DNA from: Hyphomicrobiales bacterium
GTDB lineage: Bacteria > Pseudomonadota > Alphaproteobacteria > Rhizobiales > Beijerinckiaceae
Reading direction: 5' to 3'
Length of the DNA stretch: 64,000 nucleotides
Assembly: GCA_017302635.1 (NCBI GenBank)
Contig: JAFLCX010000002.1
Location: forward strand, 930,975-994,974
The notes beneath the pieces are model-generated. The model searched no databases, was not told the origin of the DNA, and was given only the letters and a program-made list of their open reading frames with translations. The translations under genes were made by a program, and so were the position numbers. Of this stretch, positions 43,627-52,108 are shown piece by piece. Each line of letters starts with the position of its first letter. Within the stretch, counting starts at the first letter, position 1.

Positions 43627-44993
43627 CCGCTCGCATCCTCATCGTCGACGATATTTTCGCCAATATCCGTCTTCTCGAAGCCCGGCTGACAGCGGAGTAT
43701 TTCACGGTCGTGACCGCGATGAACGGCCCGCAGGCGCTCGATATCTGCGATCGCGGGGAATGCGACGTGGTTCTCCTCGATGTCATGATGCCGGGCATGG
43801 ATGGCTTCGAGGTCTGCCAGCGGCTGAAGAATGCGCCTGCCACCGCGCATCTGCCGGTGGTGATGGTCACTGCCCTCGATTCCCCGGCCGACCGCCTGCG
43901 CGGGCTACAGGCCGGCGCGGATGATTTTCTCACCAAGCCGATCAACGAGGTGGCGCTGCTCACCCGTGTGCGCAGTCTGGTGCGCCTCAAACACCTCACC
44001 GATGAGTTGCGTGCTCGCGCCGCTACCTCGCAGGAACTCGGACTTCCCGATCCTCTCGCAGTGGCTGCAGCGGAGGATGGCCGCAATGGTCGCGTGCTCG
44101 TGATTGAGGATCGCGCGAACGCGGCCGACCGCATGCAAGTCGCGCTGGCGCAGCATCATGTCGTCGATTGCGACAATGAGGCCGGCGATCTGCCCGCCCG
44201 TCTGGCCGACAACGCCTATGATTGCCTTGTCCTGAGCCTGGGCTTGCAGGGTACCGACCCGCTGCGCCTCGTCTCGCAGGTCCGTTCGAAGGACAAGCTG
44301 CGCAACCTGCCCATCGTCGTGCTCGCCGAGACGACCGACGATGCCCGCGTGCTCCGCGCGCTTGATATGGGCGTGCATGATTATCTCATCCGTCCCATCG
44401 ACCGGAACGAGCTTGTCGCCCGCATTTCGACGCAGGTGCGCAAGAAGCGCTATCAGGAGCGTCTGCGCGAGAACCTTCAGGCCTCGATGGAACTCGCCAT
44501 CGTTGATCCGCTGACGAAACTGCACAACCGGCGCTACTTCCACAGCCATCTTGCGAGCCTGCTGAATGACGGTGTGGCTCGCGGTGCGGCGGTTTCTCTC
44601 CTTGTGATCGACATGGATCACTTCAAGAAGGTCAACGACACGCACGGCCATGATGCCGGAGACGAAGTCCTGCGCGAATGCGCGGAGCGCCTGCGCAAGG
44701 TCGTGCGTGGTATCGATATTGTTGCGCGGTTCGGCGGCGAGGAATTCGTCATCGTGATGCCGGATACCGAAAGTTTTGCCGCCAGTCGTGTCGCCGAACG
44801 CATCCGCGCGGGCATCGAGAAGTCGCCGTTTCCGATCCACAAGGGTCAGAAAAGCATCGATGTCACGGTCTCCATCGGCGTCGCGACGGCCGGAGAAGGG
44901 TTCGACAGCCCCGATCGCCTGTTCAAACTCGCGGATGAGGCGCTCTATGACGCCAAGAAATCCGGCCGCAATCAGGTCAAGCTCGCCGCCTGA
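43623..44993 (+). CDS. pleD: response regulator/diguanylate cyclase PleD
   Basis: A 456-residue REC-REC-GGDEF protein. The first receiver has Asp53 (VLLDVMMPG). The second (residues ~155-275) has a Ser in that position (LVLSLGL), so it is an adaptor, as usual in PleD. The GGDEF domain has GGEEF at 371-375 and the inhibitory I-site RGID five residues upstream. It makes c-di-GMP to control the motile-to-sessile switch and polar development. It is coupled to divK. Confidence 0.95.
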   Translation: MTARILIVDDIFANIRLLEARLTAEYFTVVTAMNGPQALDICDRGECDVVLLDVMMPGMDGFEVCQRLKNAPATAHLPVVMVTALDSPADRLRGLQAGADDFLTKPINEVALLTRVRSLVRLKHLTDELRARAATSQELGLPDPLAVAAAEDGRNGRVLVIEDRANAADRMQVALAQHHVVDCDNEAGDLPARLADNAYDCLVLSLGLQGTDPLRLVSQVRSKDKLRNLPIVVLAETTDDARVLRALDMGVHDYLIRPIDRNELVARISTQVRKKRYQERLRENLQASMELAIVDPLTKLHNRRYFHSHLASLLNDGVARGAAVSLLVIDMDHFKKVNDTHGHDAGDEVLRECAERLRKVVRGIDIVARFGGEEFVIVMPDTESFAASRVAERIRAGIEKSPFPIHKGQKSIDVTVSIGVATAGEGFDSPDRLFKLADEALYDAKKSGRNQVKLAA

Positions 44994-45026
44994 CGACCGG
45001 ACCGGCTTGCCTTCCCGGCGGCTGGG

Positions 45027-45208
45027 TATAGTCTCCTCAGCAACATATTCGGGTCGCGCGATTCGATGCTTGCATTGCGCGCGCCCGGACCCCGCGAGGG
45101 TTGCTCAGGTCCGCCGCATCTCCTGGGTCCTCATGGGTTGGGCCGGTCGCGCGTTCGGGGAAGGTTGCCTCCTCGACCGGATGCGCACCGGCCCGTTTCG
45201 TTTTTGAA
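45027..45208 (+). ncRNA. possible structured non-coding RNA or long 3' UTR after pleD
   Basis: The 307-base gap between pleD and rpmG has no supported gene. TATAGT (45027) is a -10-like element without a good -35. Downstream, GGG-T-CGCGCG/CGCGCGCCC, GGACC/GGTCC and GGGCCGGT (45140)/ACCGGCCC (45187) can form hairpins, the last followed by GTTTCGTTTTT, a terminator-like end. CCGGTCG (45143) can alternatively pair with CGACCGG (45174). About 170 nt would be produced. It matches no RNA family that I can name. Confidence 0.35.
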
Positions 45209-45250
45209 TCGAAATCTCAAGAACCAGGTAAAACGAGTTGATTGCGCAAC

Positions 45251-45278
45251 AAAAAAGGCGCCTCGCGGCGCCTTGTTC
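45251..45278 (-). terminator. rho-independent terminator of rpmG
   Basis: AAGGCGCC (45255-45262) and GGCGCCTT (45267-45274) form a perfect stem with TCGC as loop. Read on the minus strand it is followed by a run of six T residues. It lies 26 bases beyond the rpmG stop. Confidence 0.85.
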
Positions 45279-45300
45279 ATGTCACAGGTTCAACCGAAAA

Positions 45301-45468
45301 TCACTTGATCTTGGTTTCCTTGAATTCCACGTGCTTCTTCGCAACCGGATCATATTTCTTGAACGAGAGCTTCTCGGTCGCGGTGCGCGCGTTCTTCTTC
45401 GTCACGTAGAAATAGCCGGTATCAGCCGTCGAGAGCAGCTTGATCTTGATGGTGGCGGCCTTGGCCAT
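45301..45468 (-). CDS. rpmG: 50S ribosomal protein L33
   Basis: A 55-residue L33. It starts [18 protein letters not shown], continues [22 protein letters not shown] and ends [10 protein letters not shown], the complete protein. It is a rRNA-binding component of the large subunit. The zinc-binding Cys pairs of the C+ type are absent, so it is the zinc-free C- form. AGGTGAGATC stands before the ATG. It is convergent with pleD and ends in its own terminator. Confidence 0.95.
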   Translation of the reverse strand: MAKAATIKIKLLSTADTGYFYVTKKNARTATEKLSFKKYDPVAKKHVEFKETKIK

Positions 45469-45614
45469 GATCTCACCTGTAGGAAACGGAGCGGCGATAG
45501 CGCCATCAACCGGGATATGAAAACAAAACGACCGGGCAAGGCGTGCCCGGCGCGACAGGGGCGTCCTATCGCGAAAAGCGCGGCAGAAGTCAAGGCGGAT
45601 CGCGCGTCAAATTC

Positions 45615-46781
45615 TCAGCGGGTGCCGATCCGTCCCAGAACGAGCCCGGCATAGGCGCTCGCCACCAGCACCACCACGATGGGAAGGCCGCTCCCGCCTG
45701 CGATGTCGATCCCGGCCCCGATCAGCGGCGGGCCGGCCATCTGCCCCACCGAATAGAGCATCACGAAGGCCGCGTTGGCGGAAACGAGATCGGCATCGGT
45801 GAACCGATGCGCGAGATGTGCGAGCCCGACAGTGTAAAGCGCGCCGACAAGCCCGCCGAGCCCCATCAGGACCAACGCATTGGGCCAAAATCCATTGCCG
45901 GTGATCAGCAGGCTCGCTGCCAGCATGATCGCGCTGAGCGCGATCCCGAGCAGCACCTTGCGGCGGTCAAACCGATCCGCAAGCCAGCCCACGGGAATTT
46001 GCAGCAGCACATTGCCGATCGCAAAGGCGGAGACCAGCTTCGCGGAGTCGGTCTCGAGAAGCCCCAGCCGCAACCCGTGGATGGGAAGCTGGGTGAAAGC
46101 CCCGATCTCCAGCGCACCGACCGTGAGAGCCGCGAAAGTTGCGGCTGGCGCGATGCGGATGAAGGAGATCACTGGCGCTTTCGCATGGCCATCGACCCGG
46201 GGCGCCTCGCGGCCGATCAGCAGCAGCGGGACCGCGCCCGTCAGGATCACAACCGCCGTCGCGACATAGGGCAGGGCGCCGGTGGTACCCGTGAGCGAGA
46301 GCAGCATCGGGCCGATGGCGAAGCCCATGCCGAGCGCGGTCGAGTAGGCACCCATCACGATGCCGCGCCGTGCAGGGTCCGCCCCGGACGCGATCCAGTA
46401 TTCCGAGAGCACGAAAAGAGTGCCGATCGAGCCGCCAAGCACAAAACGGAAGGCCGACCACACGAAGAAACCGGGCACGAACCAGAAGGCGACGTGCAAG
46501 CCGGCCGAAAGCGCGAGCATGATGGCGATCAGCGTCTTCACGCCTATCCAGCGCGCGAGCCTCGGCACGAACGGCACCGTGAGCAGATTGCCGAGGCCCG
46601 CCAGAGCGGCCGACAGTCCCACCATGGTCGAGGGCGTGCCCCAGCGCTCCATTTCAAGGGACAGCAGCGGCCCCGAAACACTGAGCGAGACGCCCACCAG
46701 CGTGACGATTGCCGCTGCCGAGATGATGACGCGCAGATTGTGCGCTGAAGGCGGGGCGGGCTGATCCATGATGTCTGGCAT
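45615..46781 (-). CDS. MFS transporter (YcaD-like)
   Basis: An approximately 388-residue, 12-helix major facilitator family protein. VGLSAALAGLGNLLTVPFVPRLARWIG has the MFS cytoplasmic loop pattern, and GTLFVLSEYWIASG with GIVMGAYSTALGMGFAIGP is typical of the YcaD-like branch. Substrate unknown. The start at MPDIMDQ (46781) is uncertain, with MGNATMPD (46796) as alternative and no clear ribosome site. It is divergent from the exported gene at 46821. Confidence 0.82.
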   Translation of the reverse strand: MPDIMDQPAPPSAHNLRVIISAAAIVTLVGVSLSVSGPLLSLEMERWGTPSTMVGLSAALAGLGNLLTVPFVPRLARWIGVKTLIAIMLALSAGLHVAFWFVPGFFVWSAFRFVLGGSIGTLFVLSEYWIASGADPARRGIVMGAYSTALGMGFAIGPMLLSLTGTTGALPYVATAVVILTGAVPLLLIGREAPRVDGHAKAPVISFIRIAPAATFAALTVGALEIGAFTQLPIHGLRLGLLETDSAKLVSAFAIGNVLLQIPVGWLADRFDRRKVLLGIALSAIMLAASLLITGNGFWPNALVLMGLGGLVGALYTVGLAHLAHRFTDADLVSANAAFVMLYSVGQMAGPPLIGAGIDIAGGSGLPIVVVLVASAYAGLVLGRIGTR

Positions 46782-46820
46782 GGTAGCGTTGCCCATGATT
46801 CGCAAGCAAGCGGGGAGCGA

Positions 46821-47384
46821 ATGCGACAACCATTCCTGTTCACTCTCGCGGCCCTTCTCTTTGGGCTTTTCTCGAATGCGCCGACTTCGCTCGCGCAACC
46901 TGCCGGGTTCCAGCTTTTCGGGCATCGCGATTTCGAGATGGATGGCATCCAGCAGCAGGATGGAAAGGCGATGCGCCTGCGCTACCTCGCGGCGCGGCGC
47001 ATCCTGCGCATGGAAATGCTCGATGGTTCAGGCCAGGCCTTGCTGATCAATTTCGCGCAGGGTGACATGCTTCTGCTGATTGCGGACGGCCAGCGTGGTG
47101 TGTTCGGGCGACGCGACGCGGCGATCTCCAGCCAGCGCGTTGTTCCTGCCGACGCAACACGGGATATCGCCGGTGAAAAATGCCGTGAAGCCAGCATCAA
47201 CGGCAGCCCGGCCTGTATCGCGGATGACGGGGTGCCGCTCATGCTGGCTGGTCCGCAAGGCGAGTTTGTCGCGCAGCGCGTGCTCCGCCAGCCGCAAAGT
47301 CCGGCGCTTTTTACCTTCGCGAAAGAGATCAAGGTCCAGCCGTTGCCGGGCTATAACGGGCCGCTGCCGGCGGCACCGTTCTGA
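46821..47384 (+). CDS. exported hypothetical protein
   Basis: A 187-residue protein with a signal peptide (MRQPFLFTLAALLFGLFSNAPTSLAQ). The mature part begins PAGFQLFGHRDFEM and is beta-rich, with a Cys pair KCRE/ACIA that could form a disulfide. No family recognised. It is flanked by the divergent MFS gene, and its 3' end overlaps the NUDIX gene by 34 bases (convergent). Confidence 0.7.
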   Translation: MRQPFLFTLAALLFGLFSNAPTSLAQPAGFQLFGHRDFEMDGIQQQDGKAMRLRYLAARRILRMEMLDGSGQALLINFAQGDMLLLIADGQRGVFGRRDAAISSQRVVPADATRDIAGEKCREASINGSPACIADDGVPLMLAGPQGEFVAQRVLRQPQSPALFTFAKEIKVQPLPGYNGPLPAAPF

Positions 47385-48133
47385 TCGATCAGCACGCGCT
47401 GCATGCGCCCGAACCGTTCGAAATAAAACGGGATCGGAACTGTCGCCTGCTGAGCCTTGGCATCAAGCCAGCTTCTCAATTCGCCCAGCATCACGCGCGT
47501 GATGACCGGCAGTGGCAGCTTTTCGGTCTCGCCGAAGGTGAGCCAGGCGAGTTCTGTGAGTTCGCTTTCGGGTGTCACGATCCCCGCGACCTCAAAGGCA
47601 ACGGCCGCCGCATCGGCCACGAAAAACCGCGTATCGAAGCGTTTCGGGCGTCGCGGCGGCGTGATGGCGCGGGCGATATAGGTGAGTTGCGAGAGATCAG
47701 GCAGGTGGCCGGTTTGGGCGAACTCGGCCCATGGCCCCTTCAATCCAACGGGCGGAGGGCCTTTCTGGCCAATGACCAGCCCGGTTTCCTCGAAGGTTTC
47801 ACGGATCGCCGCCAGCGCCAGCCGCCGCATGCGGGTCGGGTTGGCGCGTGGGCTCGCGAGCATCAGGGCGGCGAGCGTCTCCGGGGCGAGGGGGTTGGCT
47901 TCCGGCATGCGGCTGTCTCCCGCCTCCGAGCGCCCGCCCGGAAACACGAAGACATCCGGCATGAAACGGTGGTTCGCATGTCGCCGCCCCATCAGCATCC
48001 GGGGCTCGCGCCCCTTGCGATCAATGAGGATCAGCGTCGCCGCATCGACCGGCGGGCGGGTCTTTCCGGCATGCTTGCGGGCCTCCTCGGAGAGAAGGGC
48101 GAGCCGCTCGGCGGGCGCAGGCAGACCGGGCAT
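47351..48133 (-). CDS. NUDIX hydrolase (NUDT19-like)
   Basis: A 260-residue NUDIX protein in which the Nudix box is split: GG at 66-67 (VFVFPGGRSEAG) and the metal-binding RETFEETGL at 111-119 are separated by ~40 residues rather than the usual ~14. That long insert is seen in NUDT19-like enzymes. A CoA- or nucleoside-diphosphate-linked substrate is possible. The start overlaps the DUF983 stop by one base (TGATG), so the two are coupled. Its C-terminal 34 bases overlap the convergent exported gene. Confidence 0.82.
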   Translation of the reverse strand: MPGLPAPAERLALLSEEARKHAGKTRPPVDAATLILIDRKGREPRMLMGRRHANHRFMPDVFVFPGGRSEAGDSRMPEANPLAPETLAALMLASPRANPTRMRRLALAAIRETFEETGLVIGQKGPPPVGLKGPWAEFAQTGHLPDLSQLTYIARAITPPRRPKRFDTRFFVADAAAVAFEVAGIVTPESELTELAWLTFGETEKLPLPVITRVMLGELRSWLDAKAQQATVPIPFYFERFGRMQRVLIDQNGAAGSGPL

Positions 48134-48564
48134 CAGGAGCTCACAGGCTTCTCGTGCGGGTCGCCCGCTGGATCAAAGCCGTGGAGCCGCAAGGCCCATT
48201 GATAGCCGATCGTCGCACCTTTCACGGGTTGCAGCAGCAGCAAGGTGAGCAGGATCGTGAGGCTCGGCCAGAGCGTCATGTGCCACCAGAGCGGCCATTC
48301 GGCGCTGCGCTCGAAGATCAGATTCAGCGGCACCACGATGTGCCCCACAATCATGATGGTGATGTAGGGCGGCAGATCATCGGCGCGATGGCCCGAAAAA
48401 GGGGTTCCACATGAATCGCAAGCGGGCTTCACCTTCAGAAACTTGCCGAAAATTCGCCCCTCGCCACAAGAGGGGCAGCGGCAGCGGAAGCCACGCCCGA
48501 GAGCCTGTTTCAAGCTGCGATCGGCTACGGCCGGCGCCGGACGTTGGGTCCATTCACTCATCAT
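48133..48564 (-). CDS. DUF983 membrane protein with zinc ribbon
   Basis: A 143-residue protein with a zinc-ribbon-like N-terminus (CRCPSCGEG, then CDSCGTPF) and two transmembrane helices (residues ~66-86 and ~93-110). DUF983 proteins are widely conserved in alphaproteobacteria beside rnr and NUDIX genes, and the family is of unknown function. Its start overlaps the rnr stop (ATGA). Confidence 0.85.
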   Translation of the reverse strand: MMSEWTQRPAPAVADRSLKQALGRGFRCRCPSCGEGRIFGKFLKVKPACDSCGTPFSGHRADDLPPYITIMIVGHIVVPLNLIFERSAEWPLWWHMTLWPSLTILLTLLLLQPVKGATIGYQWALRLHGFDPAGDPHEKPVSS

Positions 48565-50906
48565 TCGTCCTCGAAGCGAAAATCGCCGCCGCGTGGTTCC
48601 TCGCGCCGGGGGCGTTCATCGCGCTGGTAGTTGCCTTTGGCGCGGCGCAGATCCTGCCGCCGGCCACGATCATCATCGCGCGGGCGGAGCCGCGAACGAC
48701 CGCGACTGACCTTTACATAGCGACCCTCGCTCAGCATTTCAAAGCGAAGCGCCCCCGCAAATGGTAGGGCTTCCACCAGCCGCACCTTCACCTGATCCCC
48801 GAGCCGGAAGCTCTCGCCCGTGCGCTGCCCGACCAAGGCATGCGCGGCTTCATCGTGCACGAAGCGCTCGTCGCCCAAGGTCGAGATTGGCACAAGCCCG
48901 TCCGCCCCCGTGCGATCGAGCCGGATGAACAGCCCCGCGCGCGTGACGCCGGTGATACGGCCGGCAAAGCTCGCACCCACCTGTTCGGCGAGAAACTGCG
49001 CGATCAGGCGGTCGGCGGTCTCGCGCTCGGCCGCCATCGCGCGGCGCTCGCAGGCCGAGATATCCTCGCCGAGCTTTTTCATGCCGTCGGGCGAGGTTTC
49101 GCCCAACCCGCCTTCACCGAGAGCGCAGGCGCGCACCAGCCCGCGGTGCACGATGAGATCGGCATAGCGGCGGATCGGCGAGGTGAAATGGGCGTAACGC
49201 CGCAGGTTCAGCCCGAAATGGCCGATGTTTTCCGGCGCATATTCAGCCTGCGATTGCGAGCGCAGGATGATCTCGTTCACCAGCACCATGTTGGGCGTAT
49301 CCTTCACCCGCGCAAGGATGCGGTTGAAAAGATTGGGGCGCACGGCACCCTGTTTGGAAAGTGTGATCCCGACTGTGTCGAGGAAATCGCGCAGGCCCTG
49401 CATCTTCTCCATGCTGGGCTGGTCATGCACACGATAGAGCAGCGGCACCTGCGCCTTTTCGAGCGTTTCCGCCGCGCAGACATTGGCGAGGATCATGAAT
49501 TCCTCGATCAGCCTGTGCGCATCGAGCCGCTCCGGGATGATCACATCCGTCACAAGCCCCTGGGCATCGAGCACGAGTTTGCGCTCGGGCAGATCGAGAT
49601 CGAGCGGCTCACGTGCCTCGCGGGCCGCCTTGAGCAGGCCATAGGCACCGTAAAGCGGCTTCAGCACGGGCTCGACGAGCGGACCGGTGAGATCATCCGG
49701 CGTGCCGTCGACCGCCGCCTGCGCCTGCGGATAGGCGATTTTCGCCGCCGACCGCATCAGCACGCGGTGAAACGAATGCGCGCGGCGCATGCCGTGCTGA
49801 TCGATCACGACGCGCAGGCCCATCGCGGCGCGATTGACGTTCGGCTTCAAGGAACAGAGGTCGTTCGAAATCCGTTCGGGCAGCATGGGCACGACCCGAT
49901 CTGGGAAATAGACCGAATTCCCGCGCAACCGCGCCTCGCGATCGAGCGCCGAGCCCGCGCGCACATAAGCCGAGACATCGGCAATCGCGATATGCAGGAT
50001 GAACCCGCCCGGATTGGCAGGGTCCGGGTCGGCCTCGGCATGCACGGCGTCGTCGTGGTCTTTCGCATCCGCCGGGTCGATGGTGATGAGCGGGATGGCG
50101 CGCCAGTCTTCGCGGCCCTCGAGCGTGGGCTCTTTTGCCGCCGCGGCTTCGCCGAGCACAGCCTCGGAAAAAACATACGGAATTTCATGGTTGTGGATCG
50201 CGATCAGGCTCACGGCCCGCTCGGATTTCAGCGATCCCAGCCGCTCGCGGATTTTCCCGCCCGAGAGCCCGAGGCCGGGCCGGTCGTGCATATCGACACT
50301 GACGAGATCGCCATCTCTGGCATCATGATCGGCGGCCGCGATTTTCACCTCGCGGCCCTGACCCTTGCGATCGACCGGCACCACCCGGCCTGAGCCATCC
50401 GGCATCGAACGAAACACGCCGAGCATGCGTTTTGCGGGCCGCGACACCATCTTGAGGATGCGGCCCTCATAGGCCGGGCCTTCCTCCTCGTGTGTGGGCT
50501 CGATTTTCAGGAGCGCGCGGTCGCCGGGTCCGGGCGCGGGCGGGGCATCGCGCCCGCCGCGTTTCGGCAGCATCACGAGTATGACCGGCGGTTCGCCGCG
50601 CGCCTCGTTCCAGTCGACCGGGATGGCGAGGATTTCGCCATCGGCATCACGGCCGGTGATTTCAGCCATCACGACAGGGCCGAGATGCCCTTTGGCCGTC
50701 AGCCGACGCTGGCGTTTTTCGAGCAGGCCCGCATCCTGCATCTCCTTCAGCATGCGCTTCAGGCTGACGCGCTCCGAAGCGTTGAGCCGGAAATGCCGCG
50801 CGATTTCGTTCTTGCCGGCGCGATCGGGCGCTTTCGCGAGGAAGGCCAGCACGTCGTCGCGCGAGGGCAGGGCATGGGCTTGGGCGGTTTTGGGGCGGCG
50901 AGACAT
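48561..50906 (-). CDS. rnr: ribonuclease R
   Basis: A 781-residue 3'-to-5' exoribonuclease of the RNB family. Order: an N-terminal helix-turn-helix-like region, cold-shock/OB domains, the RNB core with the metal-binding DPADAKDHDDAVHAE, an S1 domain near the C-terminus (SFAGRITGVTRAGLFIRL), and a basic tail (SRGRSRLRPRDD, RRDQR-like). It degrades structured RNA and acts in quality control. It is coupled to DUF983 and NUDIX downstream. Confidence 0.94.
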   Translation of the reverse strand: MSRRPKTAQAHALPSRDDVLAFLAKAPDRAGKNEIARHFRLNASERVSLKRMLKEMQDAGLLEKRQRRLTAKGHLGPVVMAEITGRDADGEILAIPVDWNEARGEPPVILVMLPKRGGRDAPPAPGPGDRALLKIEPTHEEEGPAYEGRILKMVSRPAKRMLGVFRSMPDGSGRVVPVDRKGQGREVKIAAADHDARDGDLVSVDMHDRPGLGLSGGKIRERLGSLKSERAVSLIAIHNHEIPYVFSEAVLGEAAAAKEPTLEGREDWRAIPLITIDPADAKDHDDAVHAEADPDPANPGGFILHIAIADVSAYVRAGSALDREARLRGNSVYFPDRVVPMLPERISNDLCSLKPNVNRAAMGLRVVIDQHGMRRAHSFHRVLMRSAAKIAYPQAQAAVDGTPDDLTGPLVEPVLKPLYGAYGLLKAAREAREPLDLDLPERKLVLDAQGLVTDVIIPERLDAHRLIEEFMILANVCAAETLEKAQVPLLYRVHDQPSMEKMQGLRDFLDTVGITLSKQGAVRPNLFNRILARVKDTPNMVLVNEIILRSQSQAEYAPENIGHFGLNLRRYAHFTSPIRRYADLIVHRGLVRACALGEGGLGETSPDGMKKLGEDISACERRAMAAERETADRLIAQFLAEQVGASFAGRITGVTRAGLFIRLDRTGADGLVPISTLGDERFVHDEAAHALVGQRTGESFRLGDQVKVRLVEALPFAGALRFEMLSEGRYVKVSRGRSRLRPRDDDRGRRQDLRRAKGNYQRDERPRREEPRGGDFRFEDE

Positions 50907-50947
50907 TCATGTCCTTTCGCACGGCAATCGGACGAGGCAAAGGCTGT

Positions 50948-51679
50948 TCATCGTAACAGCAAGGCGAGCAGCAGCGGCGCCATCAGCGCGGTGACGAGCC
51001 CGTTGAGGCCCATGGCGAGCGCAGCATGCGCGCCCGCCTTCTCGTTGACCTGCAAGGCTCGCGCCGTGCCGATGCCATGCGCCGCAAGTCCGGCGGCAAA
51101 GCCCCGCGCGGCATAATCCGTCACGCCGATCAGGTTCATCAGTGGTGTGATGAGAACGGCACCGAGAATGCCGGTCGAGATCACCAGCACGGCCGTGAGC
51201 GGCGGCGTGCCGCCCACCTGTTCGGAGATTCCCATTGCGATCGCCGCCGTAACACTTTTGGGCGCAAGCGATGCGATCGTTTCCGGAGAAAGCCCTGTCA
51301 GGATAGCGAGCCCGGAAGCCGTTGCGATACCAACTCCGGCGCCGATCACGATCGCGCCGAGAATAGCCCGCCATTGCCGCCGGATCAGCGCCCGATGCCG
51401 GATGATCGGCAAGGCGAGCGCCACCGTCGCGGGTCCGAGCAGCACATGCACGAAGCGCGCGCCTTCGAAATAGCGCGCATGCGGGGTTTTCGTCGCGATC
51501 AGCACCGCGCCGATGATCAGGATCGCGATCAGCACTGGGTTCGCGAGCGGGTTTCGTCCGGTCGCCTTCGAAATCCGATCGCCGATGATGTAGGCGAGCA
51601 CGGTCAGCACGAGGAAAAACAGCGGCTGTTCGGCGAGGTAAATCCAGAACTGGGAAGGATCGGAGATCTTGCGCATCAC
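50948..51679 (-). CDS. lrgB: LrgB/CidB family membrane protein
   Basis: A 243-residue membrane protein of the LrgB family with ~7 helices. The signature FVHVLLGPATVALALPI and APKSVTAAIAMGISEQVGG are clear. LrgAB/CidAB are holin-like systems linked to autolysis and to pyruvate/organic acid transport. The start overlaps the lrgA stop (ATGA). The genes run from lrgA into lrgB. Confidence 0.9.
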   Translation of the reverse strand: MMRKISDPSQFWIYLAEQPLFFLVLTVLAYIIGDRISKATGRNPLANPVLIAILIIGAVLIATKTPHARYFEGARFVHVLLGPATVALALPIIRHRALIRRQWRAILGAIVIGAGVGIATASGLAILTGLSPETIASLAPKSVTAAIAMGISEQVGGTPPLTAVLVISTGILGAVLITPLMNLIGVTDYAARGFAAGLAAHGIGTARALQVNEKAGAHAALAMGLNGLVTALMAPLLLALLLR

Positions 51680-52020
51680 TCGCCTTCCTTGCGGGCCAGC
51701 GCGCGGAACACGAAGGCGGTGACGATCATGGTCAGCGCGGTCGAGAGCACCAGAACCACGATCAGCCGTGGTCCTTCCGCGAGCAATTTGTCGCCAAAAG
51801 CGATGAGGCCAACACCGGCCGGCACAAACAGCAAGGAGAGGTGCTTCAGCAACGCCTCGCCCGCTTGTTCGATTGCGGGTGGCACGCCGCCGCGCCAGAG
51901 CGCATAGGCCACCAGCAGCGCGAGGCCAATGACCGGGCCCGGAACGGGAATCCGTGTCAACCCGGCAATTACCTCGCCGATCAGCTGCAGGACGATGAGT
52001 GCGGCAAAGCCTTCGAGCAT
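51676..52020 (-). CDS. lrgA: CidA/LrgA family holin-like protein
   Basis: A 114-residue protein with four hydrophobic helices. LQLIGEVIAGLTRIPVPGPVIGLALL is the CidA/LrgA signature. It is the first gene of the lrgAB pair and probably forms oligomeric membrane complexes. The start MLEGF (52020) has CTTGGGGGAG-like sequence beyond it only on the other strand, so its ribosome site is unclear. Confidence 0.88.
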   Translation of the reverse strand: MLEGFAALIVLQLIGEVIAGLTRIPVPGPVIGLALLVAYALWRGGVPPAIEQAGEALLKHLSLLFVPAGVGLIAFGDKLLAEGPRLIVVLVLSTALTMIVTAFVFRALARKEGE

Positions 52021-52108
52021 GGGCGAATCTCCCTTGGGGGAGAGGCTACGCCGTCTTGGTCGAGGAACTCAACGTTATGGCTGGCCTGAACCGGCCTATG
52101 ACGAAGCC

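Noticed and set aside
45027-45208. SRP RNA or RNase P RNA downstream of pleD
   Set aside because: The conserved SRP loop (GGAAGCAGCC-type) and RNase P core sequences are absent; size and hairpins only suggest some structured RNA.
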